A stretch of DNA of 64,000 nucleotides from Pelomonas sp. SE-A7. GTDB taxonomy: Bacteria; Pseudomonadota; Gammaproteobacteria; Burkholderiales; Burkholderiaceae_C. Below are positions 47,059-56,409 of the stretch, piece after piece. The stretch is taken from assembly GCF_030345705.1 (NCBI RefSeq), contig NZ_JAUASW010000003.1:558001-622000 (forward strand), given 5' to 3'. The translations under genes and the position numbers were made by a program. The notes below the pieces were generated by a model. That model saw nothing but the letters and a program-made list of their open reading frames with translations. It was not told where the DNA came from and made no database searches. How positions within the stretch are numbered: the stretch's first letter is position 1; the number at the start of each line of letters is the position of its first letter.

Positions 47059-48317
47059 GCCTGCAGATCGAGCGCACGGTCACGGCGGTCTGGCGACTGG
47101 AGTCCGCCAAGATCATTGCCCACGTTGCGCGCATCACCCGCGACGTGGGCGTGGCCGAGGAGCTGGCCCAGGACACGCTCTTGAGTGCGCTGCAGCGCTG
47201 GCCGTCCGAGGGCCTGCCGGACAAGCCGGCGGCCTGGCTGATGACGGCGGCCAAGAATCGCGCGCTGGACCATGTGCGGGCCGAGGCCCTGCATGCGCGC
47301 AAGCATGAGGAGCTGGGCGCCGACCTCGATGCGCAGCAGGCCCACATAGTCCCGGACTTCGTCGACGGCCTCGATGCCGCACGCGCCGACGACATTGGCG
47401 ACGACCTCTTGCGGCTGATCTTCACGGCCTGCCATCCGGTGCTTTCCACCGAGGCGCGCACGGCGCTGACGCTGCGCTTGCTGGGCGGCCTGACCACGGC
47501 CGAGATCGCCCGTGCCTACCTCGCTGCCGAGCCCACCATCGCCCAGCGCATCGTGCGCGCCAAGAAGACCCTGGCCGCCGCCCGCGTGCCTTTCGAGCTG
47601 CCGCCGGCGGACCAGCGCAGCGAGCGCCTGGCATCGGTGCTGGAGGTGATCTACCTGGTCTTCAACGAGGGCTATTCGGCCACGGCCGGCGAGGACTGGC
47701 TGCGGCCCGCGCTGTGCGAGGAAGCCCTGCGCCTGGCCCGCGTGCTGATGGGCCTGATGCCGGACGAGGCCGAGGTGCTGGGCCTGAATGCGCTGGTGGA
47801 GATCCAGGCCTCGCGCCTGGCGGCCCGCACCGACCGCGAGGGCCGGCCGGTGCTCTTGATGGAGCAGGACCGTTCGCGCTGGGACCCGCTTCTGATACGC
47901 CGCGGCCTGGCCGCGCTGCAACGCATTGCCGAGCTGCGCCAGGCCCTGGGGCCGTATGCGCTGCAGGCCGCCATCGCCGCCTGCCATGCGCGCGCGGTCA
48001 AGGCGGCCGACACCGACTGGGACGAGATCGTGGCGCTGTACGACGCGCTCTGCCAGGTCAGCCCTTCGCCGGTCGTTGAGCTGAACCGGGCCGTGGCCGT
48101 GTCCATGGCCGAGGGGCCGGCGGCCGGCCTGGCCCTGGTCGATGAGCTGGTTGCTGCGGGCACGCTGGACCGCTACCACTGGCTGCCCAGCGTGCGTGGC
48201 GACCTGCTGGCCAAGCTGGGCCGCGAGGCCGAGGCCCGGGCCGAGTTCGAGAAGGCTGCCGCCATGACGGCCAACGAGCGCGAACGCCAGCTGCTGCTGG
48301 CGCGAGCGAGGTCCTGA
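47055..48317 (+). CDS. ECF42-type sigma factor with C-terminal extension
   Basis: The 420-residue protein has ECF sigma regions 2 (DVGVAEELAQDTLLSALQRW; AWLMTAAKNRALDHVRAE) and 4 (ARTALTLRLLGGLTTAEIAR; EPTIAQRIVRAKKTL), followed by a C-terminal extension of about 220 residues with TPR-like helices and the conserved LPPADQRSERLASVLEVIYL and EGYSATAGEDW segments. This is the ECF42 (DUF6596) group. It is co-translated with a DGPF protein, as in other ECF42 loci; no anti-sigma gene is present, in line with control by the extension. Confidence 0.94.
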   Translation: MSLQIERTVTAVWRLESAKIIAHVARITRDVGVAEELAQDTLLSALQRWPSEGLPDKPAAWLMTAAKNRALDHVRAEALHARKHEELGADLDAQQAHIVPDFVDGLDAARADDIGDDLLRLIFTACHPVLSTEARTALTLRLLGGLTTAEIARAYLAAEPTIAQRIVRAKKTLAAARVPFELPPADQRSERLASVLEVIYLVFNEGYSATAGEDWLRPALCEEALRLARVLMGLMPDEAEVLGLNALVEIQASRLAARTDREGRPVLLMEQDRSRWDPLLIRRGLAALQRIAELRQALGPYALQAAIAACHARAVKAADTDWDEIVALYDALCQVSPSPVVELNRAVAVSMAEGPAAGLALVDELVAAGTLDRYHWLPSVRGDLLAKLGREAEARAEFEKAAAMTANERERQLLLARARS

Positions 48318-48351
48318 CCGTCAGAGGGCGGTGCTATCGTGCGCCGCCAAG

Positions 48352-49413
48352 ATGACCGAGCCTGCCTACGCCGCCCTTTTGATCGATGCCGCGCTGCGCG
48401 GCGCCGTGCTGGCCCTGATGGGCGTGACCGCATGGCTGATGCTGCGCGACCGCGCCGGCTTTGCCGCCGTGCGCCTGGGCGTGGCGCTGGCGGCCGGCCT
48501 GGCGGTCCAGGTCGTGTCCTCCATGCCCTGGTTCGAATGCCAGGTGCCGCGTGCCTGGCAGGCGCCGCTGGTGGGCGTCTCGGTGGCCAACGGCCTGCTG
48601 TTCTGGCTGTTCACCGCCGCCCTGTTCGACGAGGAATTCCGGCCGCGCCGCTGGCAGGCCGGGGCCTGGCTGGCCGTGGCGGCGCTGGGCACCAGCAACT
48701 GCCTGCTGGCCCTGCCCGAGGGCTCACCCTCGATGCTCTTGCAGCGCTGGTTGCCGGTGCTGTTCGCCCTGCTGGCGATACGCGCGGCCCTGCGGCCGCG
48801 GCGGGCCGACCTGGTCGAGCGCCGCCGCCGGCTGGCTCTCTACCTGGCCGTGGCGGGCTCGGTCTACACCGTCGTCCTGGTGGCGCTGCGCCTGGCCTCG
48901 CCGCAGGGGCGGCTGAGCGAAGGCGGTGCGGTGCTGGACATGGCGCTGTTGCTGCTGCTGGTCGCCGGCCTGGCCTGGAAGCTGCTCGGCGTGGCGCCGA
49001 ACGAGTTGCTGCCGGCCGCACCGGCTCCCCTGCCGGCCGAGCCGCCGCCGGTCGATGCCGAGGAGCGGGCCCAGGCCGAGCAGATGCGCCAGCGGGTCGA
49101 GGCCGAGGGCCTGTTCCGCCAGGAGGAGCTCGGCATCGGCCAGTTGGCCGACCGCCTGGGCCTGCCCGAGTACCGTTTGCGCCGGCTGATCAACCAGCAG
49201 CTGGGCCACCGCAACTTCAACGCCTTCATCAACGGCTTCCGCCTGGCGGCGGCGCGGGCGGCTTTGGCCGATCCGGCGCGGCGCGAGGAGTCGATACTGG
49301 CGATTGCGCTGGAGGCCGGCTTCGGATCGATAGGCCCGTTCAACCGCGCCTTCAAGGCCGAGACCGGGCTGACTCCCAGCGAATTCCGCCGCCAGGCGCT
49401 GGCCGATTGCTGA
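48352..49413 (+). CDS. AraC-family regulator with membrane N-terminus
   Basis: The 353-residue protein has six to seven hydrophobic segments in its first 220 residues (for example AALLIDAALRGAVLALMG and MALLLLLVAGLAWKLLG) and a C-terminal AraC DNA-binding domain with two helix-turn-helix motifs (LGIGQLADRLGLPEYRLRRL; ILAIALEAGFGSIGPFNRAF). This is the membrane-embedded AraC subclass. It begins 34 bases after the ECF42 gene and could belong to the same unit. The start MTEPAYAALL is preferred over the longer frame. Confidence 0.88.
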   Translation: MTEPAYAALLIDAALRGAVLALMGVTAWLMLRDRAGFAAVRLGVALAAGLAVQVVSSMPWFECQVPRAWQAPLVGVSVANGLLFWLFTAALFDEEFRPRRWQAGAWLAVAALGTSNCLLALPEGSPSMLLQRWLPVLFALLAIRAALRPRRADLVERRRRLALYLAVAGSVYTVVLVALRLASPQGRLSEGGAVLDMALLLLLVAGLAWKLLGVAPNELLPAAPAPLPAEPPPVDAEERAQAEQMRQRVEAEGLFRQEELGIGQLADRLGLPEYRLRRLINQQLGHRNFNAFINGFRLAAARAALADPARREESILAIALEAGFGSIGPFNRAFKAETGLTPSEFRRQALADC

Positions 49414-49519
49414 ATTCGGCCAGCCGAAACCCGCTCAGACCGGAATCGGCGAGACGGCCGGACGCCGCCTTCGCACAGTGACGCCACCGCCGGCCTGTTG
49501 CCGGCGATGAGGAGTCAAG

Positions 49520-50590
49520 ATGGGATTCAAGAGGGGGATGGCCGGCTTGCTGCTCGGCCTGTGGGCTTGCGTCAGCGCCCAGGCCGGCGTGGCGGTGACC
49601 GAGCTGCGCTCGCAACCGGACGAGGCCGAGCCGGTCACGGTGTTCTACCCGACCGAGCTCGCCGGCCAGCCGGAGCGCCGATTGTTTGGCAGCTTCCGCA
49701 TCGCCGTGGACGCGCCACCGCGGCCAGGCAATGGCCGCCTGGTCGTGGTCTCGCATGGCTCGGGCGGCTCGCCCTGGGTCCACTTCACGCTGATACGCGC
49801 CCTGGTCGAGGCCGGCTACGTGGTGGCCGCGCCGCGCCACCGGGCCGACAACAGCTGGGACGATGGCAGGCCCGGCCCCGACAGCTGGACGCTGCGGCCG
49901 GCCGAGGTTTCGCGGGCCATCGATGCGGTGGCCGCCGATGCGCGCTTCGGGCCGCGCGTCGATCTGCAGAACGTCGGGGTCTTCGGCATGTCGGCCGGCG
50001 GCCACACGGCGCTCAGCGTGGCCGGCGGCCGCTGGTCACCGGCGCTGTTCAGCCGGCATTGCGATGGCCACCTGGCCGAGGACTTCAACGCCTGCGTGGG
50101 CCTGGCCACGCGGCTGACCGGCGGCTGGGCCGACGGCCTCAAGAAGTGGATCGCGACCCGGGTCCTGCGCTTCAAGTTCGCCGATGACGGCGAGCTGCGC
50201 CAGCACAGCGACCGCCGCATCAAGGCCGTGGTGGCGGCGGTGCCGGCGGCGGCCGATTTCGATCCGGGCTCGCTGACCCGGCCCACCGCGGCGCTGGCCC
50301 TGGTCACGGCCCGGCAGGACCGCTGGCTGCATCCGCAGTTCCATTCCGACCGCATCCTGGCCGCCTGCCTGCCGCGCTGCGAGCACCTGGCCGATCTGGC
50401 GGCCGGCGGCCATGGCGCCTATCTGTCGCCGCTGCCGCCCGGCCTCAGCGGCCTGCTCGGCGAGCTGATCAACGACCCGCCGGGCTTCGACCGCGCGGCC
50501 GAGCTGCCGGCGGTGGAAGCGCGCATCGTCGATTTCTTCGAGCGCCACCTCAGGGTTGCTGGTCGGTCCTCAGCACCGGATAGAGGTTGA
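49520..50590 (+). CDS. Secreted alpha/beta hydrolase (platelet-activating-factor/dienelactone type)
   Basis: The 356-residue protein has a signal peptide (MAGLLLGLWACVSAQAG) and an alpha/beta hydrolase core with VVVSHGSGGSPWVHFTL (oxyanion region), the nucleophile elbow VFGMSAGGHTALSV and a late histidine in AAGGHGAYLSP. The arrangement resembles dienelactone-hydrolase-like and PAF-acetylhydrolase-like secreted esterases. The ATG follows GAGGAGT. Its 3' end overlaps the convergent M14 gene by 41 bases. The substrate is unknown. Confidence 0.88.
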   Translation: MGFKRGMAGLLLGLWACVSAQAGVAVTELRSQPDEAEPVTVFYPTELAGQPERRLFGSFRIAVDAPPRPGNGRLVVVSHGSGGSPWVHFTLIRALVEAGYVVAAPRHRADNSWDDGRPGPDSWTLRPAEVSRAIDAVAADARFGPRVDLQNVGVFGMSAGGHTALSVAGGRWSPALFSRHCDGHLAEDFNACVGLATRLTGGWADGLKKWIATRVLRFKFADDGELRQHSDRRIKAVVAAVPAAADFDPGSLTRPTAALALVTARQDRWLHPQFHSDRILAACLPRCEHLADLAAGGHGAYLSPLPPGLSGLLGELINDPPGFDRAAELPAVEARIVDFFERHLRVAGRSSAPDRG

Positions 50591-52316
50591 AGCGTTCGTC
50601 CCAGCTGCTGTGGCGGCGGGCGAAGAAGTCCAGGCGGGCCGACGCGCTCTTGGCGAAGGCGGCGTCCTCGGCGATGCGCTTCTCGAAGGCGGCCTTCAGC
50701 GCCGGGTCGGCGGCCAGCTGCTCGCGGGCCACTTCCTCGGCCACATAGCCCTCCATGTATTCCTTGCGCTCGAAGTGATTGTTGAAGAAGCCCCAGGCCA
50801 CGAACGAATCGGGCGCCAGCGGCTCCAGCAGCGACATCACCAGGCGGGCGCCGGGCTGGGCAATGGGCACGAACAGCGAGCCGGCCGGCAGGTCGCGCGC
50901 CTCGGCGGCCCACTGGCCCTGCAGGTCCAGGCGCTGGTGGCTTTCGACCGACTGGGCACCGCGCTTGGCCATGGTGGCGCGGAAGGCCTGGACCGGCGCC
51001 TTGGGCAGCGGCGCTTTCAGGATCCGGTAGTTGAGGCCGTGCAGCTTGAGCTTGTCGGCCACCCAGGCCGCATGCTCGGCCGGCACCAGGTAGCCGGCCT
51101 TGGGCGCCTGGACCTGCAGGTCGGCCACGATGTCGTCGCGCAGCGGCAGCTTCCAGAGTTCGGGCTTGCTCTCGTCGTAGCGGGTCATCAGCGCGCCCGA
51201 GATATCGCTGGGCGTGCGGGTGTAGGCATAGCCGCGGAACGCTATCTCGCGCACTTGGGCACTGGCCTTCCAGCTCAGCGCCACGCTCTGGCCGGCCAGC
51301 TGCGCGGCGCGGGTATCGGCCTCGGCCGCGACCTTCTGCCAGGCCGCGCCTTCGGCCGCCATGCGCTCCAGCACCGAGACCACGATGTTGCGGGTCACGC
51401 GCACCCGGGTCGGGTAGTCCTTCCACGAATGGGTCTCGACCAGCATGGCCAGGCGGTTGCGCAAGAGCGGGTAGCCGGTGGAGAAGCGCGGCGGGGCCAC
51501 GCTGTCGGTGAAGCCCGAGGCCGGATTGTCGTCCTCGTTGAACGAGGGATAGAAGACCACGGGCAGCGAGCCCTGCTTGGCGATGTCGGCCACCACGCCG
51601 TCACGCCAGGCGCGGCCCACTTCGCGCAGCGCCTCGTCGCCGGCGTGGACCGGCTCGACCTGCACCGCCACGTCATGCTCGAACTTGGCGCCGTCGGTGA
51701 CGTGCAGGTCCACCAGGGCCAGCGGGTCCCAGAGGTCGATCAGGCGCAGCATGGCCTGCATCTCGGGTGCGTCGGCCTTGGCGTAGTCGCGGTTGAGGTT
51801 GTAGTTCTGGGCCGTGGTGCGCCAGCCCATCTGCTCGGGGCCGCGCTGGTTGGGACGGTTCCAGGCGGCGAAGCGCTCATGGCCGTCCACGTTGAACACC
51901 GGCACGAAGACCAGCACCTGCTTCTTCAGCGAGCCGGCCGCGGCACGGCCGTCGAGAATCTGGCGCAGGGCCAGGAAGCCGGCGTCCTTGCCGTCGATCT
52001 CGCCCGCGTGGATGCCGCCCTGGATCAGCGTCACCGGCAGCTTGCGCTTGCGGGCCTCGGCGGGGCTGAGCGCACCACTGTCCGAAGCCACCAGGGCCAG
52101 CATGGGACGGCCCTGCGGCGTGCGGCCGAACTCCCAGCAGCGCACCCGGCCCGGGTAGGCCTTGGCGAAGTCCATGCACAGGGCCTGCACCTCGTCGAAG
52201 CGGCCGGTCTTGAGGAAGCCGCTGCGCTCCGAGACCGTGGTCAGCGAAGGCGGCGCGGCCAGGCTGGAGGCGGCGAGCAGGGAGGCGGCGAGCAGCGCGG
52301 TGAGCTTGTGGGACAT
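50550..52316 (-). CDS. Secreted M14-family zinc carboxypeptidase
   Basis: The 588-residue protein has a signal peptide (MSHKLTALLAASLLAASSLA) and an M14 peptidase domain. Zinc ligands are H103 and E106 in GGIHAGEIDGKDAG and the later His in LVDLHVTDGAKFEHD. The segment MLVETHSWKDYPTRV follows. The C-terminal 250 residues form an accessory region typical of longer M14 proteins. It would hydrolyse C-terminal amino acids from peptides in the periplasm. It is convergent with the hydrolase at 49520. Confidence 0.92.
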   Translation of the reverse strand: MSHKLTALLAASLLAASSLAAPPSLTTVSERSGFLKTGRFDEVQALCMDFAKAYPGRVRCWEFGRTPQGRPMLALVASDSGALSPAEARKRKLPVTLIQGGIHAGEIDGKDAGFLALRQILDGRAAAGSLKKQVLVFVPVFNVDGHERFAAWNRPNQRGPEQMGWRTTAQNYNLNRDYAKADAPEMQAMLRLIDLWDPLALVDLHVTDGAKFEHDVAVQVEPVHAGDEALREVGRAWRDGVVADIAKQGSLPVVFYPSFNEDDNPASGFTDSVAPPRFSTGYPLLRNRLAMLVETHSWKDYPTRVRVTRNIVVSVLERMAAEGAAWQKVAAEADTRAAQLAGQSVALSWKASAQVREIAFRGYAYTRTPSDISGALMTRYDESKPELWKLPLRDDIVADLQVQAPKAGYLVPAEHAAWVADKLKLHGLNYRILKAPLPKAPVQAFRATMAKRGAQSVESHQRLDLQGQWAAEARDLPAGSLFVPIAQPGARLVMSLLEPLAPDSFVAWGFFNNHFERKEYMEGYVAEEVAREQLAADPALKAAFEKRIAEDAAFAKSASARLDFFARRHSSWDERFNLYPVLRTDQQP

Positions 52317-52360
52317 GGCGGGTCGTTCGGTCGGGCGGCAAAAAAGTGCCGCCGACTGTA

Positions 52361-52720
52361 CTAGCCGCCCGCCCTCTTTGCCGGATGGCCGGCCTTGACC
52401 AGCAGCTCGGTCACGCGCTCCGCATGGTCGCCCTGGATCTCGATCACGCCGTCCTTGGTCGTGCCGCCGGTGCCGCAGGCCGAGCGCAGCTTCTTGCCCA
52501 GCAGCTGCAGCTCGGCTTCCGCCAGCGGCAGGTTCTTGACCAGGGTGACGGTCTTGCCGCCGCGGCCCTTGCTCTCGCGCCAGACCTTGGCGATGCCGTC
52601 GCCGCTGCTCGGCTTGGCCGCCTTCTTCAGTGCGGCGCAGCGGCAGTCGGCCAGCGCCTGGCGGCAGTCCGGGCAGGTGCGGCCGGTCTCGGTGGAATAG
52701 ACAAGCCTGGAGCCGCTCAT
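52361..52720 (-). CDS. yciH: SUI1-family translation factor (YciH)
   Basis: The 119-residue protein has a Cys-rich N-terminus (RTCPDCRQALADCRC) and a SUI1/eIF1 fold (GGKTVTLVKNLPLAEAELQL; LRSACGTGGTTKDGVIEIQG). Bacterial YciH improves start-codon fidelity and affects initiation on the 30S subunit. It overlaps the upstream DUF2242 gene by four bases and is co-translated with it. Confidence 0.95.
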   Translation of the reverse strand: MSGSRLVYSTETGRTCPDCRQALADCRCAALKKAAKPSSGDGIAKVWRESKGRGGKTVTLVKNLPLAEAELQLLGKKLRSACGTGGTTKDGVIEIQGDHAERVTELLVKAGHPAKRAGG

Positions 52721-53313
52721 TGCACGGAGGCGGTCGGCTTGTCGTTCGACTGCTCGCGCAGCATGCGGCTCATCAGCGCGAAGAAGCGGTCGTAGAACTC
52801 GCCGGCCGGGATGGTCTCGCTGGCCACCTTGACCAGGGAGTCCTGCGACGAGGACAGCGGCACCGAGATCGAGCCCAGGGCGCTGACGCCTATGCTGGTC
52901 GCATTGGTGCTCTTCTTGATCGCGTAGCGGTCCTGCTGGGCCGAGACATAGGCGGTGGCGATGCCGCTGTTCTTGCCGTCGGGCACGCAGACGATGTTGA
53001 AGCTCAGCTCCACATGGACCTCGCCCTCGGGCTGGAAGCGCTTGCTGCCGTTGATCGCGCCTTCGCGGGCGCTGGTGATGATGTAGCCCTGGCTCAGCAG
53101 GGCCCGGCGGGCGGCTTCGCAGGTGTCGGCCACGCCGGCGTCGAACAATCGCGAGAAGGTCTCGTCGCTTTGGAAGCGCTCGTTCAGGTAGACCGCGGTC
53201 TTGGGCGTGGAGCTCAGCGAGGGGGCCGAAAAGCTGCAGCCGCCGAGCAGCGCCGTTGCGGCCAGCAAGGCGGCGAGCAGGCGCAGCGGATGGGGGCAGG
53301 CATGAATCAGCAT
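52717..53313 (-). CDS. DUF2242 lipoprotein
   Basis: The 198-residue protein has a lipoprotein signal (LRLLAALLAATALLGGCSFS, lipobox LLGGC) and the DUF2242 core (ERFQSDETFSRLFDAGVADT; EAARRALLSQGYIITSAREG; NGSKRFQPEGEVHVELSFNI). It is anchored in the outer or inner membrane; function is unknown. The ATG starting MLIHACPHP is chosen because it places the lipobox at residue 25; the frame is open further upstream. It forms a two-gene operon with yciH. Confidence 0.9.
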   Translation of the reverse strand: MLIHACPHPLRLLAALLAATALLGGCSFSAPSLSSTPKTAVYLNERFQSDETFSRLFDAGVADTCEAARRALLSQGYIITSAREGAINGSKRFQPEGEVHVELSFNIVCVPDGKNSGIATAYVSAQQDRYAIKKSTNATSIGVSALGSISVPLSSSQDSLVKVASETIPAGEFYDRFFALMSRMLREQSNDKPTASVQ

Positions 53314-53417
53314 GGGGCGAATTATCCCCGGGCCGGCTTGGCGGACCGGCCGGGGCGCAAGCCGCCCCACCCAATGGGGGGTGATGCTAAGCTCCCCCGG
53401 CTCTGACCCCACCGCCC

Positions 53418-54485
53418 ATGGACGCCCGTCGACGACGCCTCCTGACCATGCTGCCGGCACTCTGGGCCGCTGGCCGTCCGCTGGCCGCGCCGCCTACGGA
53501 GCTGGAGAAGGCGGCACGGGCGGAGGGCCGCATCGTCAGTGCCGGCATGCCCGATTTCTGGGCGAACTGGCGCGAGACCTGGTCCGACATGCAGCATCTG
53601 CATGGCCTCCTCCATGAGGATTTCAACACCAGCAGCGCCGAGGCCATTGCCCGGCTGCAGAACGAAGGCCGCCAGGCCACGCTGGACATTGTCGACGTGG
53701 GCTACGAGTTCGCCGCCCAGGCCAAGGCCTTGGGCCTGACCCGGGCCCACAAGCCGGCGGTCTGGGAGCAGATCCCCGACTGGGCCAAGGATGCCGAAGG
53801 CCATTGGGCCCTGGCCTACACCGGCACGATTGCCTTCGTGGTCAACACCAGGGGCGTGACCAAGGTGCCGCACAGCTGGAAGCAGCTGTTCGAGGACCGG
53901 CAGCTGCGCGTGATGCCGGGCGAGGTCGGCCCCACGGCGCAAGCCAATGCGGTCCTGCTGGCCGCGGCCATTGCGCTGGGTGGCAGCGAGACCCGGCTGG
54001 ACCCGGCCGTGGCCCGCTTTGCCGATGTGGCGGCGCGTGGTCGGCTCAATCCGATCAATGTCGGCGTGGGACGCATGAAGGCCAACCTGGCCGATGTCTA
54101 CCTGATGTGGGACTTCAATGCCCTGTCGTTCCGCCACCGGCTGGCCAATGCGGCCGACTTCGAGATCCTGATCCCGGCCGACGGCTCGGTGATGAGCGGC
54201 TATGCGCCCCTGCTCAACCGCTACGCGCCGCGTCCCAATGCGGCCCAGCTGGTGCGCGAATACATCTTCAGCGACGCCGGCCAGCTGAACCTGGCGCGGG
54301 GCAATGCGCGGCCGATCCGCATCGACCAGATCGAGCTGCCCGAGGCGGTGCGCCGCCGCCTGGTGGACAGCGCCCAGTACCGCAATGCGCGGGCGCTGCA
54401 GCCGCAGCTCTGGGCGCGCGAGTCGAAGAAGCTGGGCCCGGTCTGGCAGAAGGAAGTGCTGCGCCAGCCGGCCACCCTGCCCTGA
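53418..54485 (+). CDS. Extracellular solute-binding protein
   Basis: The 355-residue protein has a short basic signal region (MDARRRRLLTMLPALWAAGR) and the fold of iron/polyamine-type ABC binding proteins: IVSAGMPDFWANWRETWSDM, LDIVDVGYEFAAQAKALGL, WALAYTGTIAFVVNTRG and a late SVMSGYAPLLNRYAPRPNAA. No permease or ATPase follows; instead the Kor operon starts 136 bases downstream. It is an orphan binding protein here. Confidence 0.85.
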   Translation: MDARRRRLLTMLPALWAAGRPLAAPPTELEKAARAEGRIVSAGMPDFWANWRETWSDMQHLHGLLHEDFNTSSAEAIARLQNEGRQATLDIVDVGYEFAAQAKALGLTRAHKPAVWEQIPDWAKDAEGHWALAYTGTIAFVVNTRGVTKVPHSWKQLFEDRQLRVMPGEVGPTAQANAVLLAAAIALGGSETRLDPAVARFADVAARGRLNPINVGVGRMKANLADVYLMWDFNALSFRHRLANAADFEILIPADGSVMSGYAPLLNRYAPRPNAAQLVREYIFSDAGQLNLARGNARPIRIDQIELPEAVRRRLVDSAQYRNARALQPQLWARESKKLGPVWQKEVLRQPATLP

Positions 54486-54621
54486 AGCAGGGCGCGCGGG
54501 TTTGCCCCGGCCCCCCGCCCTGGTGCGCCGGGCGTAGACTGGCCCGACACAGTGGTGCATCGGTGCCGCAGACAGCACCGTGAAAGTGCAGACGCTGTGA
54601 ACGCCCAGGAGGACATCCACG

Positions 54622-56409
54622 GTGCAGCGCAGCGATATCCTTGACCCGGCCTACTTCCACAAGGTCGTCGATTGCCAGTGGGCCTGTCCGGCCCATACCC
54701 CCGTCCCCGAATACATACGCCTGATCGCCCAGGGCCGCTACGACGAGGCCTACATGGTGAACTGGCTGTCCAACGTCTTCCCGGGCGTGCTGGGCCGCAC
54801 CTGCGACCGGCCCTGCGAACCGGCCTGCCGGCGCGGGCGCGTCGAAGAAAAGAATGCCGCCAAGCCCGAGGCGGTGGCGATCTGCCGGCTCAAGCGCGTG
54901 GCGGCCGACAACACCAGCGAGGAGCTGCGCACCCTGTTCCCCAAGCCCGCGGCGCGCAACGGCAAGCGCGTGGCCTGCGTGGGTGCCGGCCCAGCCTCGC
55001 TGACCGTGGCGCGCGACCTCGCGACGCAAGGCTATGCGGTCACGGTCTTCGATGGCGAGGCCAAGGCCGGTGGCTTCATCCGCACCCAGATTCCGCGCTT
55101 CCGCCTGCCGGAGTCGGTGATAGACGAGGAATGCGGCCATGTGCTGAACCTGGGCGTGGAGCTGCGGGCCGGCGAGCGCATCGCCTCGATGAAGGCGCTG
55201 CTGGCCGAGGGCTATGACGCGGTCTTCGTCGGTTGCGGCGCGCCGCGTGGCCGCGACCTCCATCTGCCGGGCCGCCAGGAGGCCGGCGCCAAGATACGCA
55301 TCGGCATCGACTGGCTGGCCTCGGTTTCGTTCGGCCATGTGGACAAGGTGGAGCCGCGGGTCATCGTGCTCGGCGGCGGCAACACGGCCATGGACTGCTG
55401 CCGCTCGGCGCGGCGCCTGGGCGCCCAAAGCGTGACCGTGGCGGTGCGCAGCGGCTATGCGCAGATGAAGGCCTCGCCCTGGGAAAAGGAGGACGCCGAG
55501 CACGAGGGCATTCCCATCCTGGACTTCCATGTGCCGCTGGCCTTCGAGCATGAAGACAACGGCAAGCTGACCGGCATGCGCTTCAAGAAGGCGCAGACCG
55601 GCGAGGAAGTCGTGATTCCCTGCGACGAGGTGCTGATCGCCGTCGGCCAGGAGAACGCCTTCCCCTGGATAGAGCGAGACGCCGGCATTGCCTTCGGCGA
55701 GGACGGCCTGCCGCAGCTGGACCGGGTCACGTTCCAGTCCAGCCTGCCCCAGGTCTTCTTCGGCGGCGATGCGGCCTTCGGCCCCAAGAACATCATCACG
55801 GCCGTGGCCCATGGCCATGAGGCGGCGGTGTCCATGGACCGCCATCTGCACGGCGAGTCGGTGGCCAAGCGGCCGCCGCCGCATGTGAACCTGCTGTCGC
55901 AGAAGATGGGCATACACGAATGGAGTTATGACAACGCCATCGCCAACGATGCCCGCTACAAGGTGCCCTGGGCCAAGGCCGAGAAGGCGCTGGCCAGCAT
56001 CAAGGTCGAGGTAGAGCTGGGCTTCGATGCCGCCACCGCTTTCAAGGAGGCGCAGCGCTGTCTGAACTGCGACGTGCAGACCGTGTTCAGCGACAAGCAG
56101 TGCATCGAATGCGATGCCTGCGTGGACATCTGCCCCATGGACAGCATCACCTTCGTCGAGAACGGCGAGGAGGCCGAGCTGCGCCAGCGGCTCAAGGCGC
56201 CGGCCCTGAACCTGGAGCAGGCGCTGTACGTGTCCGGCGACTTGAAGACCGGCCGCGTGATGGTCAAGGACGAAGACGTCTGCCTGCACTGCGGCCTGTG
56301 TGCCGAGCGCTGTCCGACCGGGGCCTGGGACATGCAGAAGTTCCTGCTGGTCACGACCAAGGCCGGCGCCGCCTGCCGGGACCATGAGACGCGGAGGGCG
56401 ATGGCATGA
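54622..56409 (+). CDS. NAD(P)-binding flavin/iron-sulfur subunit of the 2-oxoacid oxidoreductase
   Basis: The 595-residue protein has three parts: an N-terminal glutamate-synthase-small-subunit-like Fe-S domain (C18, C22; RTCDRPCEPACRRG), FAD and NAD(P) dinucleotide folds (VACVGAGPASLTVARDL; VIVLGGGNTAMDCCRSARRL), and a C-terminal two-[4Fe-4S] ferredoxin domain (CIECDACVDICPM; CLHCGLCAERCPTG). It would carry electrons between the thiamine-enzyme subunits and NAD(P)H. Start is GTG after AGGAGG. Its stop overlaps the next gene by four bases. The layout matches the 2-oxoglutarate:NADP oxidoreductases of aromatic-degrading Azoarcus-like betaproteobacteria. Confidence 0.92.
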   Translation: MQRSDILDPAYFHKVVDCQWACPAHTPVPEYIRLIAQGRYDEAYMVNWLSNVFPGVLGRTCDRPCEPACRRGRVEEKNAAKPEAVAICRLKRVAADNTSEELRTLFPKPAARNGKRVACVGAGPASLTVARDLATQGYAVTVFDGEAKAGGFIRTQIPRFRLPESVIDEECGHVLNLGVELRAGERIASMKALLAEGYDAVFVGCGAPRGRDLHLPGRQEAGAKIRIGIDWLASVSFGHVDKVEPRVIVLGGGNTAMDCCRSARRLGAQSVTVAVRSGYAQMKASPWEKEDAEHEGIPILDFHVPLAFEHEDNGKLTGMRFKKAQTGEEVVIPCDEVLIAVGQENAFPWIERDAGIAFGEDGLPQLDRVTFQSSLPQVFFGGDAAFGPKNIITAVAHGHEAAVSMDRHLHGESVAKRPPPHVNLLSQKMGIHEWSYDNAIANDARYKVPWAKAEKALASIKVEVELGFDAATAFKEAQRCLNCDVQTVFSDKQCIECDACVDICPMDSITFVENGEEAELRQRLKAPALNLEQALYVSGDLKTGRVMVKDEDVCLHCGLCAERCPTGAWDMQKFLLVTTKAGAACRDHETRRAMA

